In this document: piece after piece, positions 1 through 8,562 of the stretch | Layout: each line of letters begins with the position of its first letter | How positions within the stretch are numbered: position 1 is the stretch's first letter | Assembly (NCBI GenBank): GCA_045589215.1 | Contig: JAZNOQ010000032.1 | Coordinates: 1 to 14,259, forward strand | Direction: 5' to 3' | DNA length: 14,259 nucleotides | DNA from: JAZNOQ01 sp045589215 | GTDB lineage: Bacteria; Bacillota; Clostridia; Oscillospirales; CAG-272 | Made by a program: the position numbers and the translations under genes | Notes under the pieces: generated by a model | What the model was told of the DNA's origin: nothing | Database searches by the model: none | The model's input: the letters and a program-made list of their open reading frames with translations, nothing else

Positions 1-573
1 AGCCTGCCTCACCGCCTTACCCAGACGAATGCGATCGTTCATAAGGCTCACACCGGTCAGACCTTCCAGATCCGTAACCTCAAGATCGAGATCATGTTTA
101 CGGTCGAGGATAACCATCCTTATATCCTCGGAGAATATAACAGCACGAGCTTGAATACGCGCTTCTACTTCGGCCAGGGGGATGACGTACAGACGATGAT
201 GATCACGGGCGACACGCAGGACCATGCTTCGGCTCGACTTGTTTCGATGTACAAGGAGGCTCTGAAATGTGATATCCTTCAGGTTGCGCACCACGGCTCG
301 GGCGGATCGGTCGCTCTGTATCAATATTGCGCACCTACGGTTGCTCTTTGGCCGCACGCATATTGGAAAATCGAGCAGCATATGACTCCCGGCAACATGG
401 GTTATTATCCTCTCATCAACCAATCGCTCCTCAATCAGAAGAATGTCGTTCTAGTTGTGGTTGCAGACAGAGGGCATAAAACGATCAAGTTACCGCTTCT
501 TGGTCTTACGACAGACGAAGAACAGAATGAAGCACTTATAGAAGTGCTTCCGCGTTTTGACGGAAAAACTTAA
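1..573 (+). CDS. ComEC-like metallo-beta-lactamase-fold hydrolase, C-terminal part (5' end outside window)
   Basis: The reading frame is open from base 1, so the protein starts outside the window; 190 residues are visible before the TAA at 571-573. An ATG at 94 lies inside the conserved fold and is not taken as the start. The visible part shows the second half of an MBL fold: a strand ending in the metal-ligand motif ITGD (bases 202-213, then TQDHASARL), followed about 25 residues later by LQVAHHGSGGS (bases 277-309). The GD...HHGS arrangement is characteristic of the ComEC/Rec2-type MBL domain and its stand-alone relatives. The end (VVLVVVADRGHKTIKLP) resembles stand-alone MBL hydrolases of Clostridia. 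The N-terminal HxHxDH motif and any membrane or secretion segment are not visible, so it could be full ComEC, a secreted hydrolase or a free MBL protein. Substrate unknown. It converges on addA. Confidence 0.75.
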   Translation, partial: SLPHRLTQTNAIVHKAHTGQTFQIRNLKIEIMFTVEDNHPYILGEYNSTSLNTRFYFGQGDDVQTMMITGDTQDHASARLVSMYKEALKCDILQVAHHGSGGSVALYQYCAPTVALWPHAYWKIEQHMTPGNMGYYPLINQSLLNQKNVVLVVVADRGHKTIKLPLLGLTTDEEQNEALIEVLPRFDGKT

Positions 574-586
574 TGATTTAAACCCC

Positions 587-624
587 AAGAGGGGCTGTCT
601 CACAAATGTGAGACAGCCCCTCTT
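587..624. terminator. Bidirectional terminator-like hairpin, copy 1 of a repeated palindrome
   Basis: A perfect inverted repeat has arms of 18 bases (587-604 and 607-624) and a two-base centre, in practice a four-base loop AAAT. It begins 13 bases after the stop of the plus-strand MBL gene and 10 bases after the stop of the minus-strand addA gene, so it can serve both converging transcripts. T-rich sequence follows on the plus strand (TCTTATATTC), and GGGGTTTAAA follows on the minus strand; neither is a long uninterrupted T run. The central core GGGCTGTCTCAC / GTGAGACAGCCC is identical to the hairpin at 13480-13507. Confidence 0.8.
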
Positions 625-634
625 ATATTCACGC

Positions 635-3600
635 TTATTTGACATTTACGTCGATCTCCACCGCGCGCCCCGCGGCGGTCGCATAGACCATAACGCGGTC
701 GGGAAGACGGCCTATCAGCTCCTTTATGGCAAGCGCATAATAGGTCAGCTGTTCGCCGTGACGCTTTTTCATCGTATCGGCAAGCAGGCTGTCGCTTTTC
801 TTCTCGGCATCGGAAAGACGGTCGGTCTTATAGTCACACAGAATGAGACGGTCATCCGCATCGATAAAGAAGAGGTCGATGACACCCTGTACGAGGATCT
901 TTTCATCACAAATGGAATGCGAAAACGCTTCGTCTTTGGTGAAATTCACGGCGGGCAGGAAGATGTTGAAGCGCTTTTCTCGGTAGAGCTTTTTCGCACC
1001 CGAAAGAGATACGAAAAATTCACTTTTGAAGAATGCGTCAAGCTCCTCGACACGGCAAAGCTCTGCGGTGTCTGGGGAGAGGAAGCGTTCCTTTGTGAGG
1101 CGCAGAAGCTCCTGTTCGCTTCCGTTCTTTGCCGCCCTTTCGAAGTCGCAGAACTGAAGGAAGCAGTGCGTTGCCGTTCCGCGCTTTGCCGCGAGATCGT
1201 TCCCAGAGCGGAAGCGTTCCTCGGGTGCGTCCGAACCGTCAAGCACAGTCGGGGAAAGTGCTGAAACCGAAAGCTTGGCGGGGAGGCGCGAGAGACTTGC
1301 GTGCGGATAGGAGAATGCGAAGCGTTCGCGGAACAGCTTCATGTATTCCTGCACCCGCTCCTCGGAGAAGGTGGGTGTCGGAGCCTCTTTTGCAGCTTCG
1401 GGTACGGTCGGACCGATGGTTGCGTCCTGTACGACCGAGACCTTGACGGTTCCTTGATCCTCCGTTCTCGTTACGGAAAGTGCGTAAAGGATCCATTCGA
1501 TGTAGCTTCTGCCCTCCATCACGCTGTACCGCGAGGGGGCGGCAGAGCGTGCATCCACCGACTTTTCGAGCGAGGGGTAGGAGAGCGGACTCGTCGTTAT
1601 GATCAGCTGCTCTCTTGCACGGGTCAATGCAACGTAAAGAACGCGCATTTCCTCCTCGACCGCCTTTTCGGTGATCCGCGCGGCGATCGCATCGCGCATC
1701 GGTGTGTTGATTCGTCCAAATCCGCTTTCGTCCGCGAGCTTCATCGCAACGCCGAGCTCTTCCTCGATAAGAAGGGCTTCGGAGGAATCGCGCAGGTTGA
1801 ATTTTTTGCCCGCATCTGCAAGAATGCAGACGGGGAACTCAAGCCCTTTCGACTTATGAATGGTCATCAGCTTTACTGCGTCGTCTCGGTCCATTGCAGG
1901 AAGCTCCATTTTTGCGTCCTGTTCGATCAGGCGCTCAACGTACGAAACGAATTGATAAAGCCCTTTGAAAGCGCCCGCTTCAAATTTGCGCGCATATTCG
2001 TAAAGACGAAGGAGATGGCGACGGGCGGGGAGGATCGCGGAAAGACCGCCGCCGACCGTAAGGCGCGGGTTCGTAAAGATCTGCCTGATGAGACGATCGA
2101 CGGGAAGCGTGCGCGCGAATGCGCGGTAGGTCTCAAGCTCGGAAAGGAATACCTCGCATTTCTTTGCGGTCTTGTTACCCGTGTGTGCCTCCCGATACTC
2201 GAGGAGTGCATCGTAAAGAGAAAGCTCCTCGTCTGCCTCCTTACGGATCTTGATCAAGTCATCAAGCGTGAAGCCGTAGAGTGGGGAACGAAGCGTGCCC
2301 GTGAGGTAGACGTCTCTTCTCGGGTTGTCGATCGTGTTGAGCAGACAGAGCAGTAAAAGCACCTCGGGGTTTTCAAAGAATTCCTCCTCTGCGGAAATGC
2401 AGGAGGGGATTCCCGCGCGGTCGAGCTCCTCGGATACCTTCAGAAGCGTCCCCTTACTGCGTGCCAGCACCGCGATTTCGCGCGGAAGGACTGAGGAACC
2501 GTCCGCCTTTTTTCCGTCCCTCAAAAGCGCGCGGATGCGCTGAACGATATACACCGCCTCGGGGTTTTCCGCGAGAAGGGAGGAGTCAAGCTCGTCTTTT
2601 TGGGCTTTGCGCTCCTCATTCGAAAGGATTACCACGTCGACGGGGGTGGGAACGTAGCCTTCGGGCAGTTCCTTTGAAGCGATCAGATCGTCCTCCTTCC
2701 GATATGCAAGCCCTCCGCTGCAGACCGAGAAGAGATTTCCGCAAACGAGGTTGACAAAATCGATCACGGGAGGATCGCAACGGAAATTGTTCGACATATA
2801 GATCGCACATGCATCGGAGTCCTTCGCCTCATCGGTGCCGTGAGGAGGAAAGGTGTTGCGGTAGGAGGCAAAAACGCTGGGGTTCGCACCGCGGAAGCCG
2901 TAGATCGACTGCTTGATATCTCCGACCATAAAGCGATTGTTCGGCTTTGCGATCGAACGGAAGATCAGGTCCTGAATGCTGTCAACGTCCTGATACTCGT
3001 CGATGTAGATCTCGTCAAATTGCTCGGAATAGGAGCGCGCGAGCGGGGTTGGCGAATCGTCCTCGTTAACGAGGAGGGTATAGGTATAGAGGCGGATATC
3101 GTCAAAGTCGCAGATCGCGCGACGGAGCTTTTCTGCGCTGATGCGCGCGTCGTAAGCGCACATAAATTCGGCGAGGGTTTCCGACACCTCGGCGCTGTCC
3201 GTCTTCGCGCGTGCGATATCGTCCCCATGCAAGAGGAAACGCGTTTCACGGAGCTTCTTCAGCTTTTTGTTGAAATCTCCGCGCAGAGTCTTATAAAACT
3301 CGCTTTCGGGGGTGGCGCATCCTCGCTTGATCGGGGTTAGGCTTTTCGGCTCGAAGCCGTGGATCAGGGCGCGCGCTTCGTTGTAATGAGCGGCGCGGAC
3401 CGTTTCGAGCAGGACACGGCAGTAGGCGAGCTCGTCTGCGAAGCATTTTGCGTAGGAAGCGCTCATTGCCTCGTCCTTTTCAAACGCCTCGAGCGCGCCC
3501 GTGTACGCCGTAATAACGGCTTCGAGGAGGGCTTCGGTTTCGTTTTTTGAGACCTCGCCGAAGGAGGAAAGAAAAAAGTCGTCCTTGGCGCCTGCGCGGA

Positions 3601-4192
3601 GTGCATCGGCATTCTTTTTCAGAAAATCAATGCCGCGGGGGTGTCTCAAAAGATCCTCGTAGAGCGAGAGGAATACGGAGGCGAGCTCGCGGTCGCTTCG
3701 CACCGAGGAGAAATGATCAAAAAAGTGACCGTAGGAAGTATCCTTTCGATAGAACTCCTCAATGAGATCGTTCATAACCGAAAACTTCAGTACCGTCAGC
3801 TCTGCGCTGTCTGCCATACGGAACTTCGGAGGAAGTCCGAGGGCTGAAAAGTTTGACCGCACCACGTCGAGGAAAAAGGAGTCGATCGTGCAGATCTTTG
3901 CTTCGGACAGGCGAATGAGCTGATTTGACAGATGCTTCGACGTGGGGGAAGCGGAAAGCGCCTTTGAAAGTGCTGCTGAGATACGCTCACGCAGCTCGGA
4001 TGCCGCGGCACGCGTGAAGGTCACGATCAGCATACGGCCGATATCTGCGGGTGCATTCGGATCGGTCACACGGCGAATGATGCGCTCGGTGAGCGCGGCG
4101 GTCTTTCCGGCTCCTGCGGCGGCAGAGACGAGCAGAGTCTGACCGCGCGTGTTGATTGCCGCCTCTTGGGCGGGGGTCCATCTCTTTTCCAT
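635..4192 (-). CDS. addA: AddAB helicase-nuclease, subunit AddA
   Basis: This 1185-residue protein is the UvrD-like (SF1A) helicase plus RecB-type nuclease subunit of AddAB, which unwinds and resects double-strand ends to prepare them for RecA. The length suits the family (about 1200). Visible motifs in order are the Q motif WTPAQ (5-9), Walker A SAAAGAGKT (23-31), motif Ia VTFTRAAASELRERI (57-71), Walker B DEYQD (398-402), motif III GDIKQSIYGFRGA (424-436), motif V MTIHKSKGLEFP (776-787) and motif VI VLYVALTRAREQL (851-863). The C-terminal nuclease has H1009 in RGTATH, D1106 in QGVID, D1120 and K1122 in DYKTD, and Q1148. No catalytic residue is missing, so both activities should be intact. 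The ATG at 4192 lies 6 bases after the addB stop and 9 bases from a good Shine-Dalgarno site, which points to one mRNA and probable translational coupling. No frameshift is seen. Confidence 0.97.
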   Translation of the reverse strand: MEKRWTPAQEAAINTRGQTLLVSAAAGAGKTAALTERIIRRVTDPNAPADIGRMLIVTFTRAAASELRERISAALSKALSASPTSKHLSNQLIRLSEAKICTIDSFFLDVVRSNFSALGLPPKFRMADSAELTVLKFSVMNDLIEEFYRKDTSYGHFFDHFSSVRSDRELASVFLSLYEDLLRHPRGIDFLKKNADALRAGAKDDFFLSSFGEVSKNETEALLEAVITAYTGALEAFEKDEAMSASYAKCFADELAYCRVLLETVRAAHYNEARALIHGFEPKSLTPIKRGCATPESEFYKTLRGDFNKKLKKLRETRFLLHGDDIARAKTDSAEVSETLAEFMCAYDARISAEKLRRAICDFDDIRLYTYTLLVNEDDSPTPLARSYSEQFDEIYIDEYQDVDSIQDLIFRSIAKPNNRFMVGDIKQSIYGFRGANPSVFASYRNTFPPHGTDEAKDSDACAIYMSNNFRCDPPVIDFVNLVCGNLFSVCSGGLAYRKEDDLIASKELPEGYVPTPVDVVILSNEERKAQKDELDSSLLAENPEAVYIVQRIRALLRDGKKADGSSVLPREIAVLARSKGTLLKVSEELDRAGIPSCISAEEEFFENPEVLLLLCLLNTIDNPRRDVYLTGTLRSPLYGFTLDDLIKIRKEADEELSLYDALLEYREAHTGNKTAKKCEVFLSELETYRAFARTLPVDRLIRQIFTNPRLTVGGGLSAILPARRHLLRLYEYARKFEAGAFKGLYQFVSYVERLIEQDAKMELPAMDRDDAVKLMTIHKSKGLEFPVCILADAGKKFNLRDSSEALLIEEELGVAMKLADESGFGRINTPMRDAIAARITEKAVEEEMRVLYVALTRAREQLIITTSPLSYPSLEKSVDARSAAPSRYSVMEGRSYIEWILYALSVTRTEDQGTVKVSVVQDATIGPTVPEAAKEAPTPTFSEERVQEYMKLFRERFAFSYPHASLSRLPAKLSVSALSPTVLDGSDAPEERFRSGNDLAAKRGTATHCFLQFCDFERAAKNGSEQELLRLTKERFLSPDTAELCRVEELDAFFKSEFFVSLSGAKKLYREKRFNIFLPAVNFTKDEAFSHSICDEKILVQGVIDLFFIDADDRLILCDYKTDRLSDAEKKSDSLLADTMKKRHGEQLTYYALAIKELIGRLPDRVMVYATAAGRAVEIDVNVK

Positions 4193-4198
4193 TGGCGC

Positions 4199-7100
4199 TT
4201 ACTCCTTTCCGAGCTCAGGAAACTCTGTGTTTTCGGCTTTTTTATGATTGTCGCGCCGACAGATCGGGCGCATTTCGCAGTAGGTGCAGGGTGATTTTCC
4301 TTTGTAGAGCAGAGGGTCGGCATCGGCGACGCCGCTTCTCATTTTCTCTGCAACACCCTTGACGACGTCGTGAATCTCCCGCTCGATCTCAAGAAATGCC
4401 TCGTGGGATACAAGCGAGGAGCCGCTTACCGCTCCGGATCTTGAGAGCTTTACGCCGGGAAGATACGTCGGGTCGAGATCGTGATTCATTGCGCGAAGCA
4501 CCTCTTCGTCATTCGTCAGTACGCCGCTTCTTGTAAATTTCTTTTCGGCGAGACGGCGCACGTCAAGATCGGGACTGTTATCGGGGTAGGTATCAAGCGG
4601 GACTGCCGACAGAGCAGAGGAGTGATAAAGTGCGCCTGCGGGGCAAAGCTCCGTTTCTCTGTCTGCATCCTTGAAGAATGCCTTCGCGTGGCAAAGTGTA
4701 AAAAGATAAATGAGCATCTGTGTGTTCAGTCCGACTGCGAGGTCGGAAAGCGAAAAGCTCTTGACTCCGGTCTTGTAGTCTACGATGCGGACGTAGAGCT
4801 TGTTTCCCTTGCGGCAGAGATCGACGCGGTCGATGATCCCGGGGAGCGAGAGCGTGCTCCCGTCCTTCAGGGTAAATGTAAGGGGGCTCGGAGCACCGCT
4901 TCCGCCGATCTTCAGCTCGAAAAAGCGAGGGGTGAAGTCGGACGAGGCGAATTCATCGAGAATGTTCTCGATCATCATAACCGACAGGTCGCGCAGGCGT
5001 CTGTAAAGATGGGGAAGCCGTCCACTCTCCTCCATTGAAAGAGCCTTCGGAAGGATCTCGTCCTTGTATTCCTCGATAACCTCATCCGCGATCGCTTCGA
5101 TCTCGGTGCGCGTGAAGGACGTGCATCCCGAACCGCCGCCGACCGCATCACGGAAAAAGCGCTCAAGAACGCGGTGCAGGAAATTACCCGAGTCGCCCGC
5201 GCCGAATTCGGCCTGCTTTTTCTCGCGGAGAGATAGGATATAACTACAGTAAAAGTCAAAATGACATTTTACGAATTTCTCAAGGCGGGTCTGCGAGAGG
5301 GTCATACGGTCGCCGAATACATCGGCGGCAAGCTCGGGAGAGACGCGCTCGACAGAGGTCGAGATCGGGATCTCGGCTGCCTCCGCCGTTCCCGTGAACC
5401 AACCGTTTTCGAGATACAAACGACGAAGCGCCTCACCCGCCTCGGAGTTTTTCAAAGCGGGATAGTATTCGAGAGATAGACGCGGAGTCAGGATCCGATC
5501 GGTGACTGCGAGATCGCGGTCGTTTTCGATTGGATGCTCCTTGCCGAGAAGTTGTATTGCACGAAGGAAGGGGAGAGAGGGACGCGCCGACGCGCCGTCC
5601 GCTCCCGCCGCGTGCGTCGAAAGGATCAGCAGCTCGGAGGGAAGGGAGACCGCTCGGTTGATGTAAAGGAGTTCATCCGCCGACTGGAAGTCGTAGCTCG
5701 GGGAAAGCTCCACGCCGAGTCCCGACAGACGAAAACGCTCTGCAGAGGAAAACATTCCGTTGTCGTCAACGGCGGCAGGGAATTCTCCCTCACAAAGTCC
5801 GAACAGAATAGCACAGCGCACGTTTTGTGCGCGAAGCATATGTGCAGAGCCGATCGTGACCTCGTCGACCGCCGTGGGGATCGTTCCGATCTCGGTCGAG
5901 CGGAGAAGGATGCGGATCGCATTTTCAAGCTCCTCCTCGGAAAGCGGTTCGTCGCTTCCCTCGGGAGAAAGTGCCGCGATCTTCAGAAGAAGCTCCTCGA
6001 GAAGGGGGAAAAGGCGGGCATAAATATCCGCGCTTTGTTTTCTGCCCGCCTCGCGCTCTTCGAGAGAAAGACGGTTCAGCTTGCTTTCGAGATCAAGAGA
6101 CTTGAGATATGCGATCAGCGCATCGCACTCCTCGCGGACGGTCTTCGCGTTTTTCAGTGCGTCCGAAAGCGCGAGAAGAGGGGGAACGATGGTTGCGCGA
6201 ACGCGGTTCGCCGCTTCTCGGATCGCCTCTCCGCGGCGGCTCTTACTTCCCGTGAAGCCGTCGGCGTTCATATCCCATTCGGTCACCTTCGTAAAGCCCG
6301 TGCCCGAAATATTCCAGGTCGACGTATATTCCTCGAACAAATCGGCGTCTGCGGGTGTGACATCGCAAAGCCCCGTTTTGACGTATGCGATCACGTCAGC
6401 AAGCTGCCACTTCGAGGAAAGGATGCGGAGTGCGGACAGAATAAGCTTCACGGGCGGGAGGGAGATGAGGTCCTCCTTCTCGGAGAGAAAATAGGGGATG
6501 CCGTATTTATCAAACACGAAGTCGAGAATTCCCGAAAGGCTTGATGCGTCGCGCGCGATCACGACGATGTCGCGGTAGCGGTATCCCTTCCGAATAAGAG
6601 AAAGAATGCGGAACGCAATGCTTTCTGCCTCCTCGTAAACCGATTCTGAGGACAAGAGACGGATGCTTTCGCGGGAATCCTCGGGAAATGCGGGAACACG
6701 GTCCTTTTCAAGATCGAGCCTCCAAAGAAGTTCGGAGAAAAGGGCGAGAGATTCGGATTTTGCACGGTGGTTGCCCGTGAGGAGGATGGTGCGCGTTTCG
6801 TAGCCCTTCAGGAGGCGCGTGATGCGCGCAGCGGTATCCGCAACCGAGGACAGATGCAATTCAGAGGTGTGCGGCGCGTTGCAGGCGAAGGTTATGGTGA
6901 TCTCGTCCGCCGTCCGCGCGATCTCCTTTATAACGGCAAGCTCTTGAGCGGTGTAGGAGGTGAAGGAATCGATGTATACGTGCGTGCTGCGGAAGAAGTC
7001 ATGCCTCGAGAGAAGCTCGGAGAGGCGCGTAAGGTCGTCCGCACTGTCGTCGAAGGACTCGCTGACAAGTCCATTATAGGAAGCGTAGATCAAGGCAAGA

Positions 7101-7567
7101 TCACGCGTTTTGGCACGAAGCGGATCGTCTTTCGGAAGTGCCTTTACGGCACGCTCAAGCATGGCGGAGGTCACGCAGGACGCCTTCATTTCCGATACGG
7201 CGGAAAGGAGCCATTCCGTCAGCGATGCCTCGTGTGCCGTGCTTTCGTCGAAGGATTCGAAGAAGGGCGCGAGCTCCCGAACGGTCTTCCACATCAGAAA
7301 AGCCTTTGCGCCCTTGTCGATGTAGTGATAGCAAAGTCCGCCGTACTCACGGAATACACGGTTGGCGAGGCGTGAGAAGTTCAGGACCTCTGCCGAAAGC
7401 TGTGCCGAAGGCGGAAGCGAAAGGAGCGCTTGACGTTCTGCAGAAACGGTCTCCTGCTCGGGGACGATCAGAAAAGAGCGGATGCCGTTTTCAGCATCGC
7501 GCTTCATATGTTCAAGCACCGTATGGGTTTTTCCGCTGCCGGGCGGTCCGTAAAGCAGAGTGATCAT
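4199..7567 (-). CDS. addB: AddAB helicase-nuclease, subunit AddB
   Basis: This 1122-residue protein is the second subunit of AddAB, with an inactivated-helicase-like body and a C-terminal RecB-family nuclease that is stapled by an iron-sulphur cluster. The N-terminus has Walker A GPPGSGKT (7-14). The nuclease shows H798 in GNFLHRVLERF, D913 in GIIDRVD, D930 and K932 in IVDYKTG, and Q950. The four cluster cysteines expected in AddB are present: C768 in FVKCHFDFYC, then C1094, C1097 and C1103 in CTYCEMRPIC. In the known enzyme each subunit nuclease cuts one DNA strand, and AddB recognises Chi; the Chi sequence of this organism cannot be read from here. The start at 7567 has AAGGAG 6 bases upstream (plus-strand 7574-7579). 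It is the first gene of the addB-addA operon, preceded by a good promoter at 7625-7653. Length is close to the roughly 1160 residues of Bacillus AddB. Confidence 0.96.
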   Translation of the reverse strand: MITLLYGPPGSGKTHTVLEHMKRDAENGIRSFLIVPEQETVSAERQALLSLPPSAQLSAEVLNFSRLANRVFREYGGLCYHYIDKGAKAFLMWKTVRELAPFFESFDESTAHEASLTEWLLSAVSEMKASCVTSAMLERAVKALPKDDPLRAKTRDLALIYASYNGLVSESFDDSADDLTRLSELLSRHDFFRSTHVYIDSFTSYTAQELAVIKEIARTADEITITFACNAPHTSELHLSSVADTAARITRLLKGYETRTILLTGNHRAKSESLALFSELLWRLDLEKDRVPAFPEDSRESIRLLSSESVYEEAESIAFRILSLIRKGYRYRDIVVIARDASSLSGILDFVFDKYGIPYFLSEKEDLISLPPVKLILSALRILSSKWQLADVIAYVKTGLCDVTPADADLFEEYTSTWNISGTGFTKVTEWDMNADGFTGSKSRRGEAIREAANRVRATIVPPLLALSDALKNAKTVREECDALIAYLKSLDLESKLNRLSLEEREAGRKQSADIYARLFPLLEELLLKIAALSPEGSDEPLSEEELENAIRILLRSTEIGTIPTAVDEVTIGSAHMLRAQNVRCAILFGLCEGEFPAAVDDNGMFSSAERFRLSGLGVELSPSYDFQSADELLYINRAVSLPSELLILSTHAAGADGASARPSLPFLRAIQLLGKEHPIENDRDLAVTDRILTPRLSLEYYPALKNSEAGEALRRLYLENGWFTGTAEAAEIPISTSVERVSPELAADVFGDRMTLSQTRLEKFVKCHFDFYCSYILSLREKKQAEFGAGDSGNFLHRVLERFFRDAVGGGSGCTSFTRTEIEAIADEVIEEYKDEILPKALSMEESGRLPHLYRRLRDLSVMMIENILDEFASSDFTPRFFELKIGGSGAPSPLTFTLKDGSTLSLPGIIDRVDLCRKGNKLYVRIVDYKTGVKSFSLSDLAVGLNTQMLIYLFTLCHAKAFFKDADRETELCPAGALYHSSALSAVPLDTYPDNSPDLDVRRLAEKKFTRSGVLTNDEEVLRAMNHDLDPTYLPGVKLSRSGAVSGSSLVSHEAFLEIEREIHDVVKGVAEKMRSGVADADPLLYKGKSPCTYCEMRPICRRDNHKKAENTEFPELGKE
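4202..4207 (-). promoter_or_regulatory. Shine-Dalgarno site of addA inside the end of addB
   Basis: On the minus strand AAGGAG lies within the last codons of addB, 9 bases before the addA ATG. It supports the ATG at 4192 as start and ties addA translation to ribosomes finishing addB. Confidence 0.8.
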
Positions 7568-7624
7568 AAAGAGCTCCTTCTTGCGTTTTTTCTTCGTGAA
7601 AGGGTTGATTCAATATCTGATAAA

Positions 7625-7653
7625 ATTATAGCAGAAAGCAAGCGAAAAATCAA
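7625..7653 (-). promoter_or_regulatory. Sigma-A-type promoter for addB-addA
   Basis: Read on the minus strand, TTGATT (7653-7648) is followed by a 17-base spacer and TATAAT (7630-7625). The -10 matches the consensus fully and is preceded by TGC, an extended -10 element; the -35 matches four of six bases. Transcription would start near 7618, giving a leader of about 50 bases before the addB ATG. This is the only promoter seen for the two genes. No LexA-type site was recognised by eye. Confidence 0.7.
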
Positions 7654-7788
7654 GGGATTTTCGGGATTGCGCAGAATTATCAAAGGACTTTTTACGGGGA
7701 GCGAAAACAGGGAAGCGCACGAGGAAGGATTTGCTTATTCGTGATAGCTTTATTTTAATAACAGAATGTAAAAAATCCGAAATAGCTA

Positions 7789-7817
7789 TTGCGAAAAATG
7801 AAAAAATTCGGTATAAT
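7789..7817 (+). promoter_or_regulatory. Sigma-A-type promoter for the response regulator operon
   Basis: TTGCGA (7789-7794), a 17-base spacer and a perfect TATAAT (7812-7817) lie about 50 bases before the regulator ATG. Transcription would begin near 7824. The -35 matches four of six consensus bases, and its first two bases overlap the palindrome AATAGCTATT (7781-7790), a position suitable for regulator control. Confidence 0.7.
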
Positions 7818-7868
7818 GGTAGTGAAAAGAGAGCTTGACGGCGGTGCCGCAAGGAAAGAGGTGCTTTT

Positions 7869-8558
7869 ATGTATCATATTCTCGTTGTAGACGACGAATC
7901 CAAGATCCGCGCGATCATTCGCAAATATGCGGAATACGAGGGCTTTTCGGTGACCGAAGCCGCCGACGGTATGGAGGCGGTATCGTTGTGCAAGGCAGAG
8001 CGCTTCGATCTTATCGTGATGGATATTATGATGCCCGAGCTCGATGGATTTTCCGCCTGCCGTGAGATCCGTCGGTTTTCTGATACGCCGATCATTATGC
8101 TTTCCGCACGTGGAGAGGAATACGATAAGATCAACGGCTTTGCCTTCGGTATTGATGATTACGTGGTCAAGCCCTTTTCTCCGAAGGAGCTGATGCTCCG
8201 TATCGCGGCGGTGCTGAAGCGCGCGGGATCGTCACAGCACAAGCAGGAAAAATCAAAGAACGAGATCGTCGAGATCGACAACGGCGGTCTTCGTGCCGAC
8301 GTCACGGCTCGCATCGTCTACGTGGACGGTGAGCGCGTCGAGATGTCTCCGAAGGAGTATGATCTCTTCTTTTATATGCTCCGCAACCGCAACATTGCGC
8401 TTTCCCGCGAAAAGTTGCTCACCGAGGTCTGGGGGTATGATTTCTACGGAGACGCCCGTACGCTTGATACGCATGTCAAGCTTCTCCGCAAGAGCCTCGG
8501 ACGCTATGCTTCGGCGATCGTGACGCTTCGCGGCGTTGGATACAGATTTGAAGGGTGA
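7869..8558 (+). CDS. Two-component response regulator, OmpR/PhoB family
   Basis: This 229-residue cytoplasmic transcription factor has a receiver domain (1-118) and a winged-helix DNA-binding domain (about 132-228). In the receiver, the acidic pocket D8 and D9, the phosphoacceptor D52 (MDIMMPELDG), S79 (IIMLSA) and K101 (VVKPF) are all present, so it should accept phosphate from a kinase. The winged helix shows MSPKEYDLF, the recognition-helix stretch TLDTHVKLLRKSLG and the terminal wing TLRGVGYRFEG, all typical of the OmpR/PhoB class. The ATG at 7869 has GAGGTG (7858-7863) 5 bases upstream. The stop lies 4 bases before the kinase start, so the two are almost certainly a cognate pair. The genes it controls cannot be read from the sequence; the palindrome beside its own promoter suggests autoregulation. 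Confidence 0.95.
   Translation: MYHILVVDDESKIRAIIRKYAEYEGFSVTEAADGMEAVSLCKAERFDLIVMDIMMPELDGFSACREIRRFSDTPIIMLSARGEEYDKINGFAFGIDDYVVKPFSPKELMLRIAAVLKRAGSSQHKQEKSKNEIVEIDNGGLRADVTARIVYVDGERVEMSPKEYDLFFYMLRNRNIALSREKLLTEVWGYDFYGDARTLDTHVKLLRKSLGRYASAIVTLRGVGYRFEG
8551..8558 (+). promoter_or_regulatory. Shine-Dalgarno site deciding the kinase start
   Basis: AAGGGTGA overlaps the last codons and stop of the regulator and sits 4 bases before the ATG at 8563. It favours this ATG over the in-frame TTG at 8536, which lies within the regulator's conserved last codons and has no such site. Confidence 0.65.
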
Positions 8559-8562
8559 ACGT

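Larger units (their letters stand above)
7568..7868. other. Divergent intergenic control region between addB and the two-component operon
   Basis: These 301 bases hold no credible gene. They are clearly more AT-rich than the flanking coding DNA and contain one promoter in each direction (7625-7653 minus, 7789-7817 plus). A perfect 10-base palindrome AATAGCTATT (7781-7790) overlaps the -35 of the plus promoter and could be an operator. A weaker plus-strand promoter candidate, TTGCTT at 7731-7736 and TTTAAT at 7754-7759 with a 17-base spacer, lies upstream. No terminator or riboswitch-like structure was recognised between the two promoters. Confidence 0.7.

Noticed and set aside
557..2356. Long plus-strand open frames opposite addA (557-1264 and 1301-2356, 235 and 351 codons)
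   Set aside because: They lie entirely antisense to addA, whose motifs are unmistakable; their translations are rich in Arg, Cys and Gly without a recognisable domain. The 557 frame begins within the upstream gene's last codons. Codon bias in addA, which avoids TTA, CTA and TCA, explains the lack of stops.
5534..6544. A 336-codon plus-strand open frame opposite addB
   Set aside because: Antisense to conserved AddB sequence, no domain or convincing ribosome site; a shadow of codon bias.
7610..7852. An 80-codon minus-strand frame in the divergent intergenic region
   Set aside because: It spans both promoters, has no good Shine-Dalgarno site and shows a composition typical of AT-rich non-coding DNA.
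8536..8562. Upstream TTG start for the kinase
   Set aside because: It would overlap the regulator's conserved last residues and lacks a Shine-Dalgarno site, whereas the ATG at 8563 has one.
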